From positions 1-58,254 of the forward strand of contig UQRP01000013.1 in the NCBI GenBank assembly GCA_900543585.1: a stretch of DNA of 58,254 nt. Reading direction: 5' to 3'. Position numbers and translations under genes: made by a program. The stretch comes from an uncultured Prevotella sp. Lineage in GTDB: Bacteria; Bacteroidota; Bacteroidia; Bacteroidales; Bacteroidaceae. The first letter of the stretch is position 1; the number at the start of each line of letters is the position of its first letter. Below the pieces are notes generated by a model. That model was given only the letters and a program-made list of their open reading frames with translations, had not been told where the DNA came from and made no database searches. Positions 1 through 7,124 of the stretch are shown piece after piece.

Positions 1-85
1 GGTCGTGGTGGCTTGCTTCGCTGCGCCACCGCGCCCGTTCGACGACCCGGGGTCATTCAGAGTGTGACCCCTCCGGGGTCAGTGC
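1..85 (+). repeat. Dispersed 85-bp GC-rich repeat, copy 1 (cut by window edge)
   Basis: This stretch matches the reverse complement of 57128-57212 at 81 of 85 positions without gaps; the differences are at 35, 48, 60 and 61. It starts at the first base of the window, so the element may extend further left. It contains the inner palindrome GACCCC-TCC-GGGGTC around 66-80. It looks like an intergenic dispersed element. The rest of 1-204 shows no gene, only small GC-rich hairpins such as CCTCG...CGAGG near 87-104. Confidence 0.8.
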
Positions 86-204
86 TCCTCGGCACCCGGC
101 GAGGCAAGGCCTCACACAAGCCCTCAACTCACAAATGGCAAAGGACCTAAGCCCTTGGCGCTGACACAAAGCTGTTTTCCTGGTTTTGGTTGGTTTCGCA
201 GTGG

Positions 205-915
205 TTACCCGTTCTCGTCCATAAACTTCTCCACGGCCTCGATGATGATGTCGTTGAGGGTGATGCGGTTGAGCTGCGAGTCATTCATGGCCTTGTATTG
301 CAGCATGCGGGCGTAGAGGGACTGTGGCATGCGGCATCCTACACTCTTGATGGGCTCTCCAGCGTATTTAGCATTGTGGTCGGGGACCTCATGCCTCTGT
401 GCGGCATTGAGGCGCTGCGGTGCCGGTTCCGGCTGGCGTTGGCGACGTGAGCGGGCGGGCGCCTTCACCGTCTGTCTGTGGTTTGCTCTTGCCGACGGTC
501 TTGCAGCGGGTCTTGCAGCAGCGGGTGCAGCGGGTGCAGCCGGTTGCTGCGGGGTAGATGCAACTGTTTGCGGAGCTTCAGTGCTCCCTGCAACCTCGCC
601 GCTGTCAGTGCCTGCTGTGGCTTCCGCAGTTTCCGCACTATCAGTCTCCCCGTTGATCTGACTTTCGCTCTGAGGAATATTCTGAGCCGCATTCATGGAC
701 TCATTATTGTTTAAATTATTTTCATCAATCCGAGGCGCCTCTGTTGCTATATCTTCTTTTGATGTGTTATTGTTTGTTTGCTCGTTTGCGTGCAATCCTT
801 CAATGTTAACACCTTGATTATTAGCAGTTGATTCTGTTTCAACATTCTCCATGCCTGCTTGCAACATCTTGGCAAGCTGACTTTGTAGATTACCTTTGTT
901 TCTATTTATCTTCAT
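205..915 (-). CDS. ParA partner: centromere-binding-like protein with C-terminal ribbon-helix-helix
   Basis: This 236-residue protein is encoded 14 bases downstream of the parA-like gene, the usual place of the DNA-binding partner in a partition operon. Residues 1-145 are low in complexity and probably disordered: Asn/Glu/Thr-rich first, then Ala/Pro-rich, then Arg/Gln-rich and basic. The last 45 residues (from about SVGCRMPQSLYARM to the end) read as a short strand, a helix, and a second helix (TLNDIIIEAVEKFM), the pattern of ribbon-helix-helix DNA-binding proteins. Small type Ib partners such as ParG or omega have the same disordered N-tail plus RHH plan but are much shorter. The probable target is the palindrome array at 1856-2155. 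The partition role is inferred from position. A conjugation-type DUF3408-like protein is an alternative. Confidence 0.6.
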   Translation of the reverse strand: MKINRNKGNLQSQLAKMLQAGMENVETESTANNQGVNIEGLHANEQTNNNTSKEDIATEAPRIDENNLNNNESMNAAQNIPQSESQINGETDSAETAEATAGTDSGEVAGSTEAPQTVASTPQQPAAPAAPAAARPAARPSARANHRQTVKAPARSRRQRQPEPAPQRLNAAQRHEVPDHNAKYAGEPIKSVGCRMPQSLYARMLQYKAMNDSQLNRITLNDIIIEAVEKFMDENG

Positions 916-929
916 GGAATTGTCGTGTT

Positions 930-1793
930 TTATGATTCACTAAAAATAGTCTTTGCCACCTTCATATAGTCCTGCGCGGCCCGGCATGTGGGTGCGTAGG
1001 AGATAACGTCGGTCATGCGTGTCTGCGCCTCTGCCACCTTCACTGAGCGATGGATGTAGGTAGGGATGAGGGAGTCCTGGAAGCTGCTTTCAAGGAAGTC
1101 CTCCAACTCGTGGGTGATGACCAACTGGTTGTTGACCATGGTGGGCAGGAGGAGCATGTTGGCAAGGTTGGGGTTGAGCTCACCTTTGATCTTCTTGGCC
1201 TGCTCCAGGATACTTCCCACACCGGTGACGCTGAGACCCTCCATCTGGATGGGGACGAGTAGGGTAGTGGCCAGTGCCATGGCGTTGCAGGTGCTCTGTG
1301 AGAGCGACGGCGGACAGTCGATAAGCATGAAGTCGAAGTCCTCGAAGACGTTGCCGGTGGCCTTCGCCTCGTCGATGGAGCCGTTTGTCAGGTTGTAATA
1401 GCCCTGCATGACGCATTTCGCCAATACCAGACGCGGGATATTCTGCCCGAAGAGTGAGACGTCGATATTCTGCATCTCTGACGATCCTGGCACATAGTAG
1501 ATGCCGGACGGGGAGACATAGACTGGAATCTTGCTAACCTTTGTCATGGCGTCGTAGATAGTGAGCCGTGAGAATTCCGGGAGCGTCTTGCGCAAATCGT
1601 TCCACCCGAGCAGGAACGAGAGGTTGCACTGTGGGTCGAGGTCCATGACGATGACGCGCTTCTGCGGATACATCTTATGAAGGCAAGCGGCGAGCGTCTG
1701 TACCGTTGTGGTTTTTCCCACACCGCCTTTGAAGTTAGTCACTGAGACTACGTCAGTGAGCTGATGCTTAGTTTCTTCTGCTGTTTTAGCCAT
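930..1793 (-). CDS. parA: ParA/MinD-type ATPase (plasmid/chromosome partition)
   Basis: This 287-residue protein is a deviant-Walker-A P-loop ATPase. The signature KGGVGKTT lies near residue 23, followed by a DLDPQCN motif and a DFMLIDCPP Walker B segment. ParA proteins bind ATP, coat DNA non-specifically and move cargo bound by a partner protein. The start at 1793 (MAKTAEETKHQ) is preferred over the upstream in-frame ATG at 1832, because the extra 13 residues (MNKQTNKQRYNN...) are low complexity and the family begins just before the P-loop. It lacks the long N-terminal HTH of type Ia ParA, which fits an Ib-like system with an RHH partner. A -7 box (TAACTTTG, minus strand, 2168-2175) lies upstream, beyond the palindrome array. 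Confidence 0.88.
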   Translation of the reverse strand: MAKTAEETKHQLTDVVSVTNFKGGVGKTTTVQTLAACLHKMYPQKRVIVMDLDPQCNLSFLLGWNDLRKTLPEFSRLTIYDAMTKVSKIPVYVSPSGIYYVPGSSEMQNIDVSLFGQNIPRLVLAKCVMQGYYNLTNGSIDEAKATGNVFEDFDFMLIDCPPSLSQSTCNAMALATTLLVPIQMEGLSVTGVGSILEQAKKIKGELNPNLANMLLLPTMVNNQLVITHELEDFLESSFQDSLIPTYIHRSVKVAEAQTRMTDVISYAPTCRAAQDYMKVAKTIFSES

Positions 1794-1855
1794 TGTGTTA
1801 TTGTATCTTTGTTTATTTGTCTGTTTGTTCACTTGTCGCTTTGTGTTGTTGTACT

Positions 1856-2155
1856 ATTGCGCGCAATCATATTGTTTCTTTGCATGCAATCTCCTTTGTT
1901 CTATTGTGTGCAATTCTATTGTGTCTTTGTGCGCAATATCGTTTGTTCTATTGTGCGCAATTTCATTTGCTTTATTGCGTGCAATCTTCTTTGCTCCATT
2001 GTGTGCAACCACATTGTATCTTTGCGTGCAATATTCTTTGCTCCATTGTGTGCAATCACATTGTATCTTTGCGTGCAATCTTATTGTATCTTTGCGTGCA
2101 ATCTTGTTTGCTTCATTGCGTGCAAAATTCTTCTCGCTGCATTATTGCGCACAAT
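1856..2155. repeat. Array of 13 palindromic 12-mers, candidate parS/operator
   Basis: Thirteen copies of a near-perfect palindrome, consensus ATTGYRYGCAAT, start at 1856, 1879, 1903, 1926, 1950, 1974, 1998, 2021, 2045, 2068, 2091, 2115 and 2144. Spacing is 23 or 24 bp except for the last, which is 29. The first copy is the perfect palindrome ATTGCGCGCAAT. Others vary at the first base (A/T) and inner Y/R positions. Linkers are T-rich and variable, so this is a set of protein sites and not a simple tandem duplication. It lies between the parA-like gene and its probable promoter. Regular arrays of this kind are typical of partition centromeres and of operators bound by RHH proteins. Confidence 0.85.
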
Positions 2156-2167
2156 TGTTCAACAGCG

Positions 2168-2175
2168 CAAAGTTA
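2168..2175 (-). promoter_or_regulatory. -7 box of the parA operon
   Basis: On the minus strand this reads TAACTTTG, a match to the Bacteroidetes TAnnTTTG box. No clear -33 element lies 19-21 bases upstream. Transcription from here would start near 2160, so the whole palindrome array would sit in the roughly 370-base leader of the parA mRNA. Confidence 0.5.
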
Positions 2176-2279
2176 CGAAAATAAAAGTAGGGTAGGGAAG
2201 GTTTTGAGGAAAATCTTTCGGGAATATGCATTTTCTTTTTCAAAGACCGGAAAGCGAGGAAAAAGGCGATTTAATTTTG

Positions 2280-2729
2280 TCAAAGTTCTTCATATCTTGG
2301 CATGTGGTCCATGAATAAATATTTTTTACCATCATCTGATAGCTTGACACAATAGTGGGTGATGCCATTGGAGACGACGAGGTATCGGGCGTGGAGCTCC
2401 ATGTTGTAGGCAGTGATTTGGTTGAAGACCTTCTGAGTGATGCTGATGTGCGGGGCTTTGTATTCGACAATCATGACGGGATGGAGCTCGCGGTCGTAGA
2501 GCACGGAGTCGGCGCGAAGCTGCTTCTGCCCTATCTTCAGCTTCACCTCGTTGGCCATGAGTCCGGCAGGGTAGCCGAGGGCAGAAATCATCCAGTGGGT
2601 GAAGTGCTGGCGGACCCACTCCTCGGGGGACAGGGCTACCCAGCGGCGGCGGAGCGGGTCGAGGACCTGCTCGCGGCCCTGGCTGACGCGCAATTTTATA
2701 TCGTAGGCGGGGAGATTAAGTCGAATCAT
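2280..2729 (-). CDS. HsdR-N-like (type I restriction enzyme R N-terminal domain) protein
   Basis: This 149-residue stand-alone protein resembles the HSDR_N domain, a PD-(D/E)XK nuclease-like fold found at the N-terminus of type I restriction subunits. Visible core motifs are a central acidic residue in LRADSVLYDRE and the E-x-K in MIVEYKAP, followed by a helix (VFNQITAYNMEL) and a strand (YLVVSNG). The ATG at 2729 is chosen over an upstream in-frame start at 2792, because MIRLNLPAYD begins the conserved region. No helicase, specificity or methylase subunit is adjacent, so it is probably not part of a restriction system. Such orphan proteins are common in Bacteroidetes, and their role is not known to me. 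It is divergent from holA. Confidence 0.75.
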   Translation of the reverse strand: MIRLNLPAYDIKLRVSQGREQVLDPLRRRWVALSPEEWVRQHFTHWMISALGYPAGLMANEVKLKIGQKQLRADSVLYDRELHPVMIVEYKAPHISITQKVFNQITAYNMELHARYLVVSNGITHYCVKLSDDGKKYLFMDHMPRYEEL

Positions 2730-2734
2730 TTTAT

Positions 2735-2742
2735 TATCTTTG
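2735..2742 (+). promoter_or_regulatory. Candidate holA -7 box
   Basis: TATCTTTG matches TAnnTTTG 83 bases before the holA ATG and overlaps the leader of the divergent gene. No good -33 partner is visible. Confidence 0.4.
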
Positions 2743-2825
2743 CAAAAATTATCGCTGTCTTGGCATACCTCCTGAAGGAGGCGCGCCTGCAAAGGTAAGT
2801 AAAATCACTGTGAACGAACAAGAAA

Positions 2826-3854
2826 ATGGCAGAAAAGAAAGCAGTCGTCACCTACGAAAATATCATGCGTGAGTTGAAAGCGGGAAACTTTTCACCTATT
2901 TATATATTAATGGGTGAGGAGGCCTACTATATCGACCAAATCAGCAACTATATCCAGAACCATGTCCTCAAGCCGGAAGAGCAGGCCTTCGACCAGACCG
3001 TCGTCTATGGCGCCGATGTCAATGCCGCTCAAATTGCCGACCTGGCCATGCAGTTCCCCATGATGGCGCCCAAGCGTGTCATCATTGTCAAGGAGGCGCA
3101 GGGTATGCGGTCATTTGACAAACTCGAACATTACGCCCAGAAACCTCAGCCCAAGACCATCCTCGTCATCTGCTACAAGAACGGCACTATCAACCGCCGC
3201 TCGAAATTTGTCTCGGCCTCGGAGAAGAATGGCATTGTCTTCGAGAGCAAGAAGCTCCGCGACTGGCAACTGCCCGGACATATCCGCTCCTACCTCGCGG
3301 TGAAGAAAGTGAGCATCGACGACAAGAGTGCGGCGATGATAGCCGAGAACATTGGTGCCGATCTCAACCGACTCTATTCCGAGCTTGACAAGCTCATCAT
3401 CGGCATGCCCGAGGGTGACAAACGGGTGACACCGGAGATAGTGGAGCGGAATATTGGTGTAAGCAAAGATTTTAACACTTTTGAGCTCCGCGCTGCCATC
3501 GTCAATAGGGATGTGCTGAAGGCCAATCGTATTATCAAATACTTTGACACTAACCCGAAGGCCGGCTCTGTCTACTCCATCCTGCCTTTGCTCTATGGTT
3601 ATTTCCAAAATCTGATGGTGGCCTACTATGCGCCTAACCGCACCAACCAGAACGCGCTGGCTGGCTATCTGGATCTGAAAAGTGTGTGGGGTGTGAAAGA
3701 CTATATGGTAGGACTGAGAAACTACACCGGGAAGAAGGTTCTTCAGATTTTGCAGAAATTTCGCGAGATTGACGCGAAAAGTAAGGGCGTAGACAACCCG
3801 TCGACCGCTTCTGGCGACCTGATGAAGGAGCTCGTCTTCTTCATTCTTCACTGA
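2826..3854 (+). CDS. holA: DNA polymerase III delta subunit
   Basis: HolA is the delta subunit of the clamp loader. It opens the beta clamp for loading at primer-template junctions. The 342-residue length is typical. The N-terminal region PIYILMGEEAYYIDQI is the characteristic HolA opening, followed by the AAA-like fold with MMAPKRVIIVKEAQ and the helical collar region toward the C-terminus. It is monocistronic, with a strong terminator hairpin 45 bases after the stop. The neighbour on the left is divergent. Confidence 0.93.
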   Translation: MAEKKAVVTYENIMRELKAGNFSPIYILMGEEAYYIDQISNYIQNHVLKPEEQAFDQTVVYGADVNAAQIADLAMQFPMMAPKRVIIVKEAQGMRSFDKLEHYAQKPQPKTILVICYKNGTINRRSKFVSASEKNGIVFESKKLRDWQLPGHIRSYLAVKKVSIDDKSAAMIAENIGADLNRLYSELDKLIIGMPEGDKRVTPEIVERNIGVSKDFNTFELRAAIVNRDVLKANRIIKYFDTNPKAGSVYSILPLLYGYFQNLMVAYYAPNRTNQNALAGYLDLKSVWGVKDYMVGLRNYTGKKVLQILQKFREIDAKSKGVDNPSTASGDLMKELVFFILH

Positions 3855-3895
3855 TTTTGCCCGTTTTCGAGGCTGTTTTCCAGCTTTTGGGGGCT

Positions 3896-3925
3896 AAAAA
3901 GAGCGTCCTTCGGGACGCTTTTTTT
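3896..3925 (+). terminator. Intrinsic terminator of holA
   Basis: A perfect stem AGCGTCC / GGACGCT closes on a TTCG tetraloop and is followed by seven T residues. Confidence 0.9.
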
Positions 3926-3929
3926 ATGC

Positions 3930-4649
3930 CTAAAAGTATGGAAATAGGGTAGTTGCGGCGTTTTATCCCCTCTGAGAATGGCGTATTTTGGCCAAATCGG
4001 CCGTGGATTTAGGATTCGGCAATGGCTGCGAAAACGGGCGCCAGGAAAAGGCTAAAATTTGGCTTTATCATTCTTTAATATTTTAGAAACTAAACTTTAG
4101 TGGTTTAAATATTTAATATTCTAATCGCTTTGGATTAACCTAAATCCTAAATTTGTAATTTGCAAATATAAATAAGGCGTAATTCGGGAGTGTCTTAAAT
4201 TTAAATATTTAGCATTATAAATCTAAATCTATAAATATACACTCTATTCACTTGAAGTGTAGTGAGCTAAATACCAACTATTTATAGTTAAATTAGGAGC
4301 TATCCCTTGCAGATTTATGAGGTTTTTGGGTGTTATTCGCCGCTCGCTTCTTTAAATCTTTAGCAATCCATGCTATCTATCTGTCGGAAAGCTAAAAACT
4401 TACTAAATTGCGTTATTTCAGAGGTTTAACGACTAAATCGGCACTAAATTTATATTTATAAATCAAAACCAGGTATTTAGGTATTTAAAGTTCTAAAATC
4501 TAAAATATTACATTTGTAAACCTAAAATACCACAATCTAAATTTATGTTTAGAAAATTGCGTAATTCAAATTTTTAGTTTAACTTTGCAAACAGTAGCGT
4601 CAGAGCCCTATTTTGTGGTTGTCGGCGTGTCATTGACTAAATTGCAGCT
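3930..4649. other. AT-rich intergenic region with recurring CTAAAT/ATTTAG words
   Basis: About 0.7 kb without a gene. From about 4077 to 4580 the sequence is very AT-rich and full of the words CTAAA, CTAAAT, TTTAG and palindromic TAAATATTTA-type stretches, for example around 4093-4115, 4195-4235, 4440-4500 and 4530-4555. The word GCGTAATTC occurs near 4178 and 4559. This could be an operator region for the XRE regulator that follows, or an AT-rich unwinding/curved region. I saw no consensus DnaA boxes (TTATCCACA). Confidence 0.5.
4557..4587 (+). promoter_or_regulatory. Promoter of the XRE regulator gene
   Basis: TTG at 4557-4559 and TAACTTTG at 4580-4587 are 20 bases apart, a good match to the Bacteroidetes -33/-7 arrangement. 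The start codon lies about 60 bases downstream. Confidence 0.65.
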
Positions 4650-5135
4650 ATGAAAGACAGAATAAAAGAGATCATGGAGAGCAAGCACATGACCCAAAAA
4701 GTGTTTGCTCAGTATACCGGCATCAACGAGGGCACCCTGAGCTTACTGCTCCGCGACAAGGCTCAGCCCACGCTGAAGACCTATGAGGCTATCCACAGCA
4801 AGTTTCCGGATGTCTCTATGGAGTGGCTCTTTGATGGCACAGGCAGTATGTATAAGAAAGGTGGTGAGGCTTCCGGCAACGGCTCCCAGGATGCAGGTGC
4901 TGCTGCTCAGGGCTCTGATGGCTCCTCGACTTCTGTCGCTTCTTCGGCTTCTTCTCCTGCCCTACCCTTGGGGGAAGGCACTGCTGCCTCGCAGGTCAAT
5001 CCTCAGCAGGCTTCCAATATCCAGAAAACGGTCGTGAAAATAGTTGACAAGCCACAACGCAAGATAACAGAAATCAGGGTCTTCTTCGATGACCAGACTT
5101 GGGAGTCTTTTGTACCGAAAAAAATGGATAAATAA
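4650..5135 (+). CDS. XRE-family helix-turn-helix regulator
   Basis: This 161-residue protein has an N-terminal helix-turn-helix: MTQKVFAQYTGINEGTLSLL gives the two DNA-binding helices at about residues 14-33. The segment SMEWLFDGTGSMY is the usual end of this HTH type in Bacteroidetes. Residues 70-120 are a Ser/Ala/Gly-rich linker of low complexity. The C-terminus ends in a small conserved segment (ITEIRVFFDDQTWESF) seen in related Bacteroidetes regulators, possibly for dimerisation. It probably binds the AT-rich region just upstream, which is inference. The role is unknown and there is no linked metabolic gene. Confidence 0.8.
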   Translation: MKDRIKEIMESKHMTQKVFAQYTGINEGTLSLLLRDKAQPTLKTYEAIHSKFPDVSMEWLFDGTGSMYKKGGEASGNGSQDAGAAAQGSDGSSTSVASSASSPALPLGEGTAASQVNPQQASNIQKTVVKIVDKPQRKITEIRVFFDDQTWESFVPKKMDK

Positions 5136-5201
5136 TTCTGTTGGAGCGCATGTTTTCTGTGGGTTGTTCTCACCCATAGTTTAATATTCTCCTGAAATGA
5201 T

Positions 5202-5232
5202 TTTGCGGCTTGCGGAAAAAGGATTAACTTTG
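5202..5232 (+). promoter_or_regulatory. Promoter of pyrK-pyrD
   Basis: TTTG at 5202-5205 and TAACTTTG at 5225-5232 are 19 bases apart. The pyrK ATG follows 22 bases later. Confidence 0.7.
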
Positions 5233-5254
5233 TGGAGACCAAGATTTAGACATT

Positions 5255-6076
5255 ATGAAGAAGTATTGTTTAGACCTCACGGTGTCCTCCGCAGAGCATC
5301 TTTCCGATAAGCATGTGCTGCTGAAGTTGACATCCAAGGAAGCGCTGCCCGAGATGCGGCCTGGGCAGTTTGTTGAGGTTCGTGTAGACAACTCGCCGTC
5401 GACATTCCTTCGCCGGCCTATCTCTATTAACAATGTGGACTTGAAGCATAATGAGCTCTGGCTTCTCGTCGCCGCCGTGGGAGACGGCACCCGCCACCTT
5501 TATGATTTGAAGGCCGGTGATCAGCTCAACTGTCTGTTGCCACTTGGCAACGGTTTCTCTTTCTCCAATACTCTTTCCGATAACGATGGCGGTGCTTCTC
5601 AAGTAGCGGGTACCGATGCAGCGCAGCCTAAGAAGGTGCTCCTCGTAGGCGGTGGTGTCGGTGTGGCACCTCTGCTCTGGCAGGGCATGAAGCTGAAGGA
5701 GCGTGGCATTGCTCCTGTCTTCCTTCTCGGTGCGCGCTCGGCCAAAGACCTTTTGGAGTTGCCACTCTTCAAGGAGGTGGGGCCCGTGTATATTACCACA
5801 GAGGACGACAGCGCCGGTGAGAAGGGCTTTGTCACCAACCACTCCGTCTTGCAGCGTGAGCATTTCGACCTTATCCAGACCTGCGGTCCGAAGCCGATGA
5901 TGAAGGCCGTGGCGAAGTACGCCAAGGAGAACAACATCCCCTGCGAGGCTTCGTTGGAGAATATGATGGCCTGTGGACTGGGTGCCTGTCTGTGCTGCGT
6001 GGAGAAGACCGTGGACGGCAACCTGAGAGTGTGTGAAGATGGTCCGGTGTTTAATATTAAGAAGTTGCTATGGTAG
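5255..6076 (+). CDS. pyrK: Dihydroorotate dehydrogenase electron-transfer subunit PyrK
   Basis: PyrK passes electrons from the PyrD FMN through FAD and a 2Fe-2S cluster to NAD+ in pyrimidine synthesis. The 273-residue protein shows the FAD-binding RRPIS motif at about 53-57, the nucleotide-binding glycine run LVGGGVGVAPLL, and a C-terminal cluster motif with Cys240, Cys245, Cys248 and Cys260, the expected C-x4-C-x2-C-x11-C pattern. It overlaps pyrD by seven bases, which suggests translational coupling. A promoter lies directly upstream. Confidence 0.93.
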   Translation: MKKYCLDLTVSSAEHLSDKHVLLKLTSKEALPEMRPGQFVEVRVDNSPSTFLRRPISINNVDLKHNELWLLVAAVGDGTRHLYDLKAGDQLNCLLPLGNGFSFSNTLSDNDGGASQVAGTDAAQPKKVLLVGGGVGVAPLLWQGMKLKERGIAPVFLLGARSAKDLLELPLFKEVGPVYITTEDDSAGEKGFVTNHSVLQREHFDLIQTCGPKPMMKAVAKYAKENNIPCEASLENMMACGLGACLCCVEKTVDGNLRVCEDGPVFNIKKLLW

Positions 6077-6975
6077 ACCTAAATGTAAAGATAAATGAAT
6101 TGTCGCTGAAAAACCCCGTGATGACGGCCAGCGGCACCTTCGGCTACGGTTTGGAGTTTAAGGACCTCGTACCGTTGGAGGAAATCGGGGCGATTATCGT
6201 CAAAGGTACCACCTTGGAATGGCGCGAAGGTAACGACTATCCGCGTATGGCAGAGACGGCAAGTGGCATGCTCAACTGCGTGGGTTTGCAGAACAAAGGT
6301 GTGGACTATTTCTGCGAAAATATCTATCCAAAGATAAAGGATATCGACACACATTTCATTGTCAATGTCAGTGGAAATTCGCCTCAGAAATATGCGGAAT
6401 GTGCAGCACGGATTGACGCTTTGGACAAGATTCCGGCCATAGAATTGAACATCTCCTGCCCCAATGTGAAGCAGGGCGGCATGGCTTTTGGTGTCACTTG
6501 TGAGGGTGCTGCGAGTGTTGTTAAGGCGGTCAGAAAGGTGTATCATAAGACGCTTATCGTGAAGCTTTCGCCCAATGTAACCAATGTCGCCGACATCGCC
6601 AAGGCGTGTGAAGCGGAGGGTGCTGACGCCGTTTCGCTCATCAATACACTGATGGGAATGGCTATTGATATTGAGCATCGCTGTCCGAAGTTGAGCATCG
6701 GTACGGGTGGCTTGAGCGGTCCTGCCGTGAAGCCGGTAGCCGTGAGAATGGTCCACGATGTCTACCATGCCGTGAAGATTCCGGTTGTAGGATTGGGCGG
6801 CATCATGACTGCCGAGGATGCCATCGAGTTCTTCATGGCGGGAGCCACAGCTATAGAGATAGGTACTGCCAACTTCATTGATCCGCAGGTGACGGTGAAG
6901 GTGAAGAATGGTATTGCCGCCTGGCTTGAGCAGCATGGCTGCAAAAGTCTGAAGGAGATTATAGGAGTAGTATGA
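6070..6975 (+). CDS. pyrD: Dihydroorotate dehydrogenase, class 1B catalytic subunit
   Basis: This subunit oxidises dihydroorotate to orotate with FMN. At 301 residues it has the usual length. The opening TASGTFGYGLEF is the family start, NISCPN carries the catalytic Cys of class 1B enzymes, and VVGLGGIMTAEDA with GATAIEIGTA makes the FMN phosphate site. It forms an operon with pyrK, which confirms the NAD-linked 1B type over the membrane-bound class 2 enzyme. Confidence 0.95.
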   Translation: MVDLNVKINELSLKNPVMTASGTFGYGLEFKDLVPLEEIGAIIVKGTTLEWREGNDYPRMAETASGMLNCVGLQNKGVDYFCENIYPKIKDIDTHFIVNVSGNSPQKYAECAARIDALDKIPAIELNISCPNVKQGGMAFGVTCEGAASVVKAVRKVYHKTLIVKLSPNVTNVADIAKACEAEGADAVSLINTLMGMAIDIEHRCPKLSIGTGGLSGPAVKPVAVRMVHDVYHAVKIPVVGLGGIMTAEDAIEFFMAGATAIEIGTANFIDPQVTVKVKNGIAAWLEQHGCKSLKEIIGVV

Positions 6976-7084
6976 GGTATGCCGTTGGTGGGTTGGACAA
7001 TTGCAACGTGTTGATAGCAACGTGTTGTGCTTGTCCGCTCCATCTGAACGGCATGGTGTGATTTTTATGTATTCATGTTATTAG

Positions 7085-7106
7085 GACATGGGCTCACGCC
7101 CATGTC
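7085..7106. terminator. Perfect 9-bp hairpin between convergent pyrD and aroC
   Basis: GACATGGGC and GCCCATGTC flank a TCAC loop. It lies between the 3' ends of two convergent genes and has no long T tract on either side, so it may act as a bidirectional terminator or an RNA-stabilising hairpin. Confidence 0.5.
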
Positions 7107-7124
7107 TATTAGAAGCGTCCGTGC

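Noticed and set aside
1856..2155. CRISPR array
   Set aside because: The repeated unit is only 12 bp and palindromic, the intervals are about 12 bp, and there are no cas genes.
1764..2314. Three overlapping plus-strand open frames of 129-173 residues rich in Cys, Leu and Ile across the palindrome array
   Set aside because: They are open because the repeat lacks stop codons. The 23/24-bp alternation breaks the reading frame, and the protein repeats are not maintained.
3930..4649. Replication origin (oriC)
   Set aside because: The region is AT-rich, but I saw no DnaA-box clusters, and dnaA or other origin-linked genes are absent. It is kept only as a structural observation.
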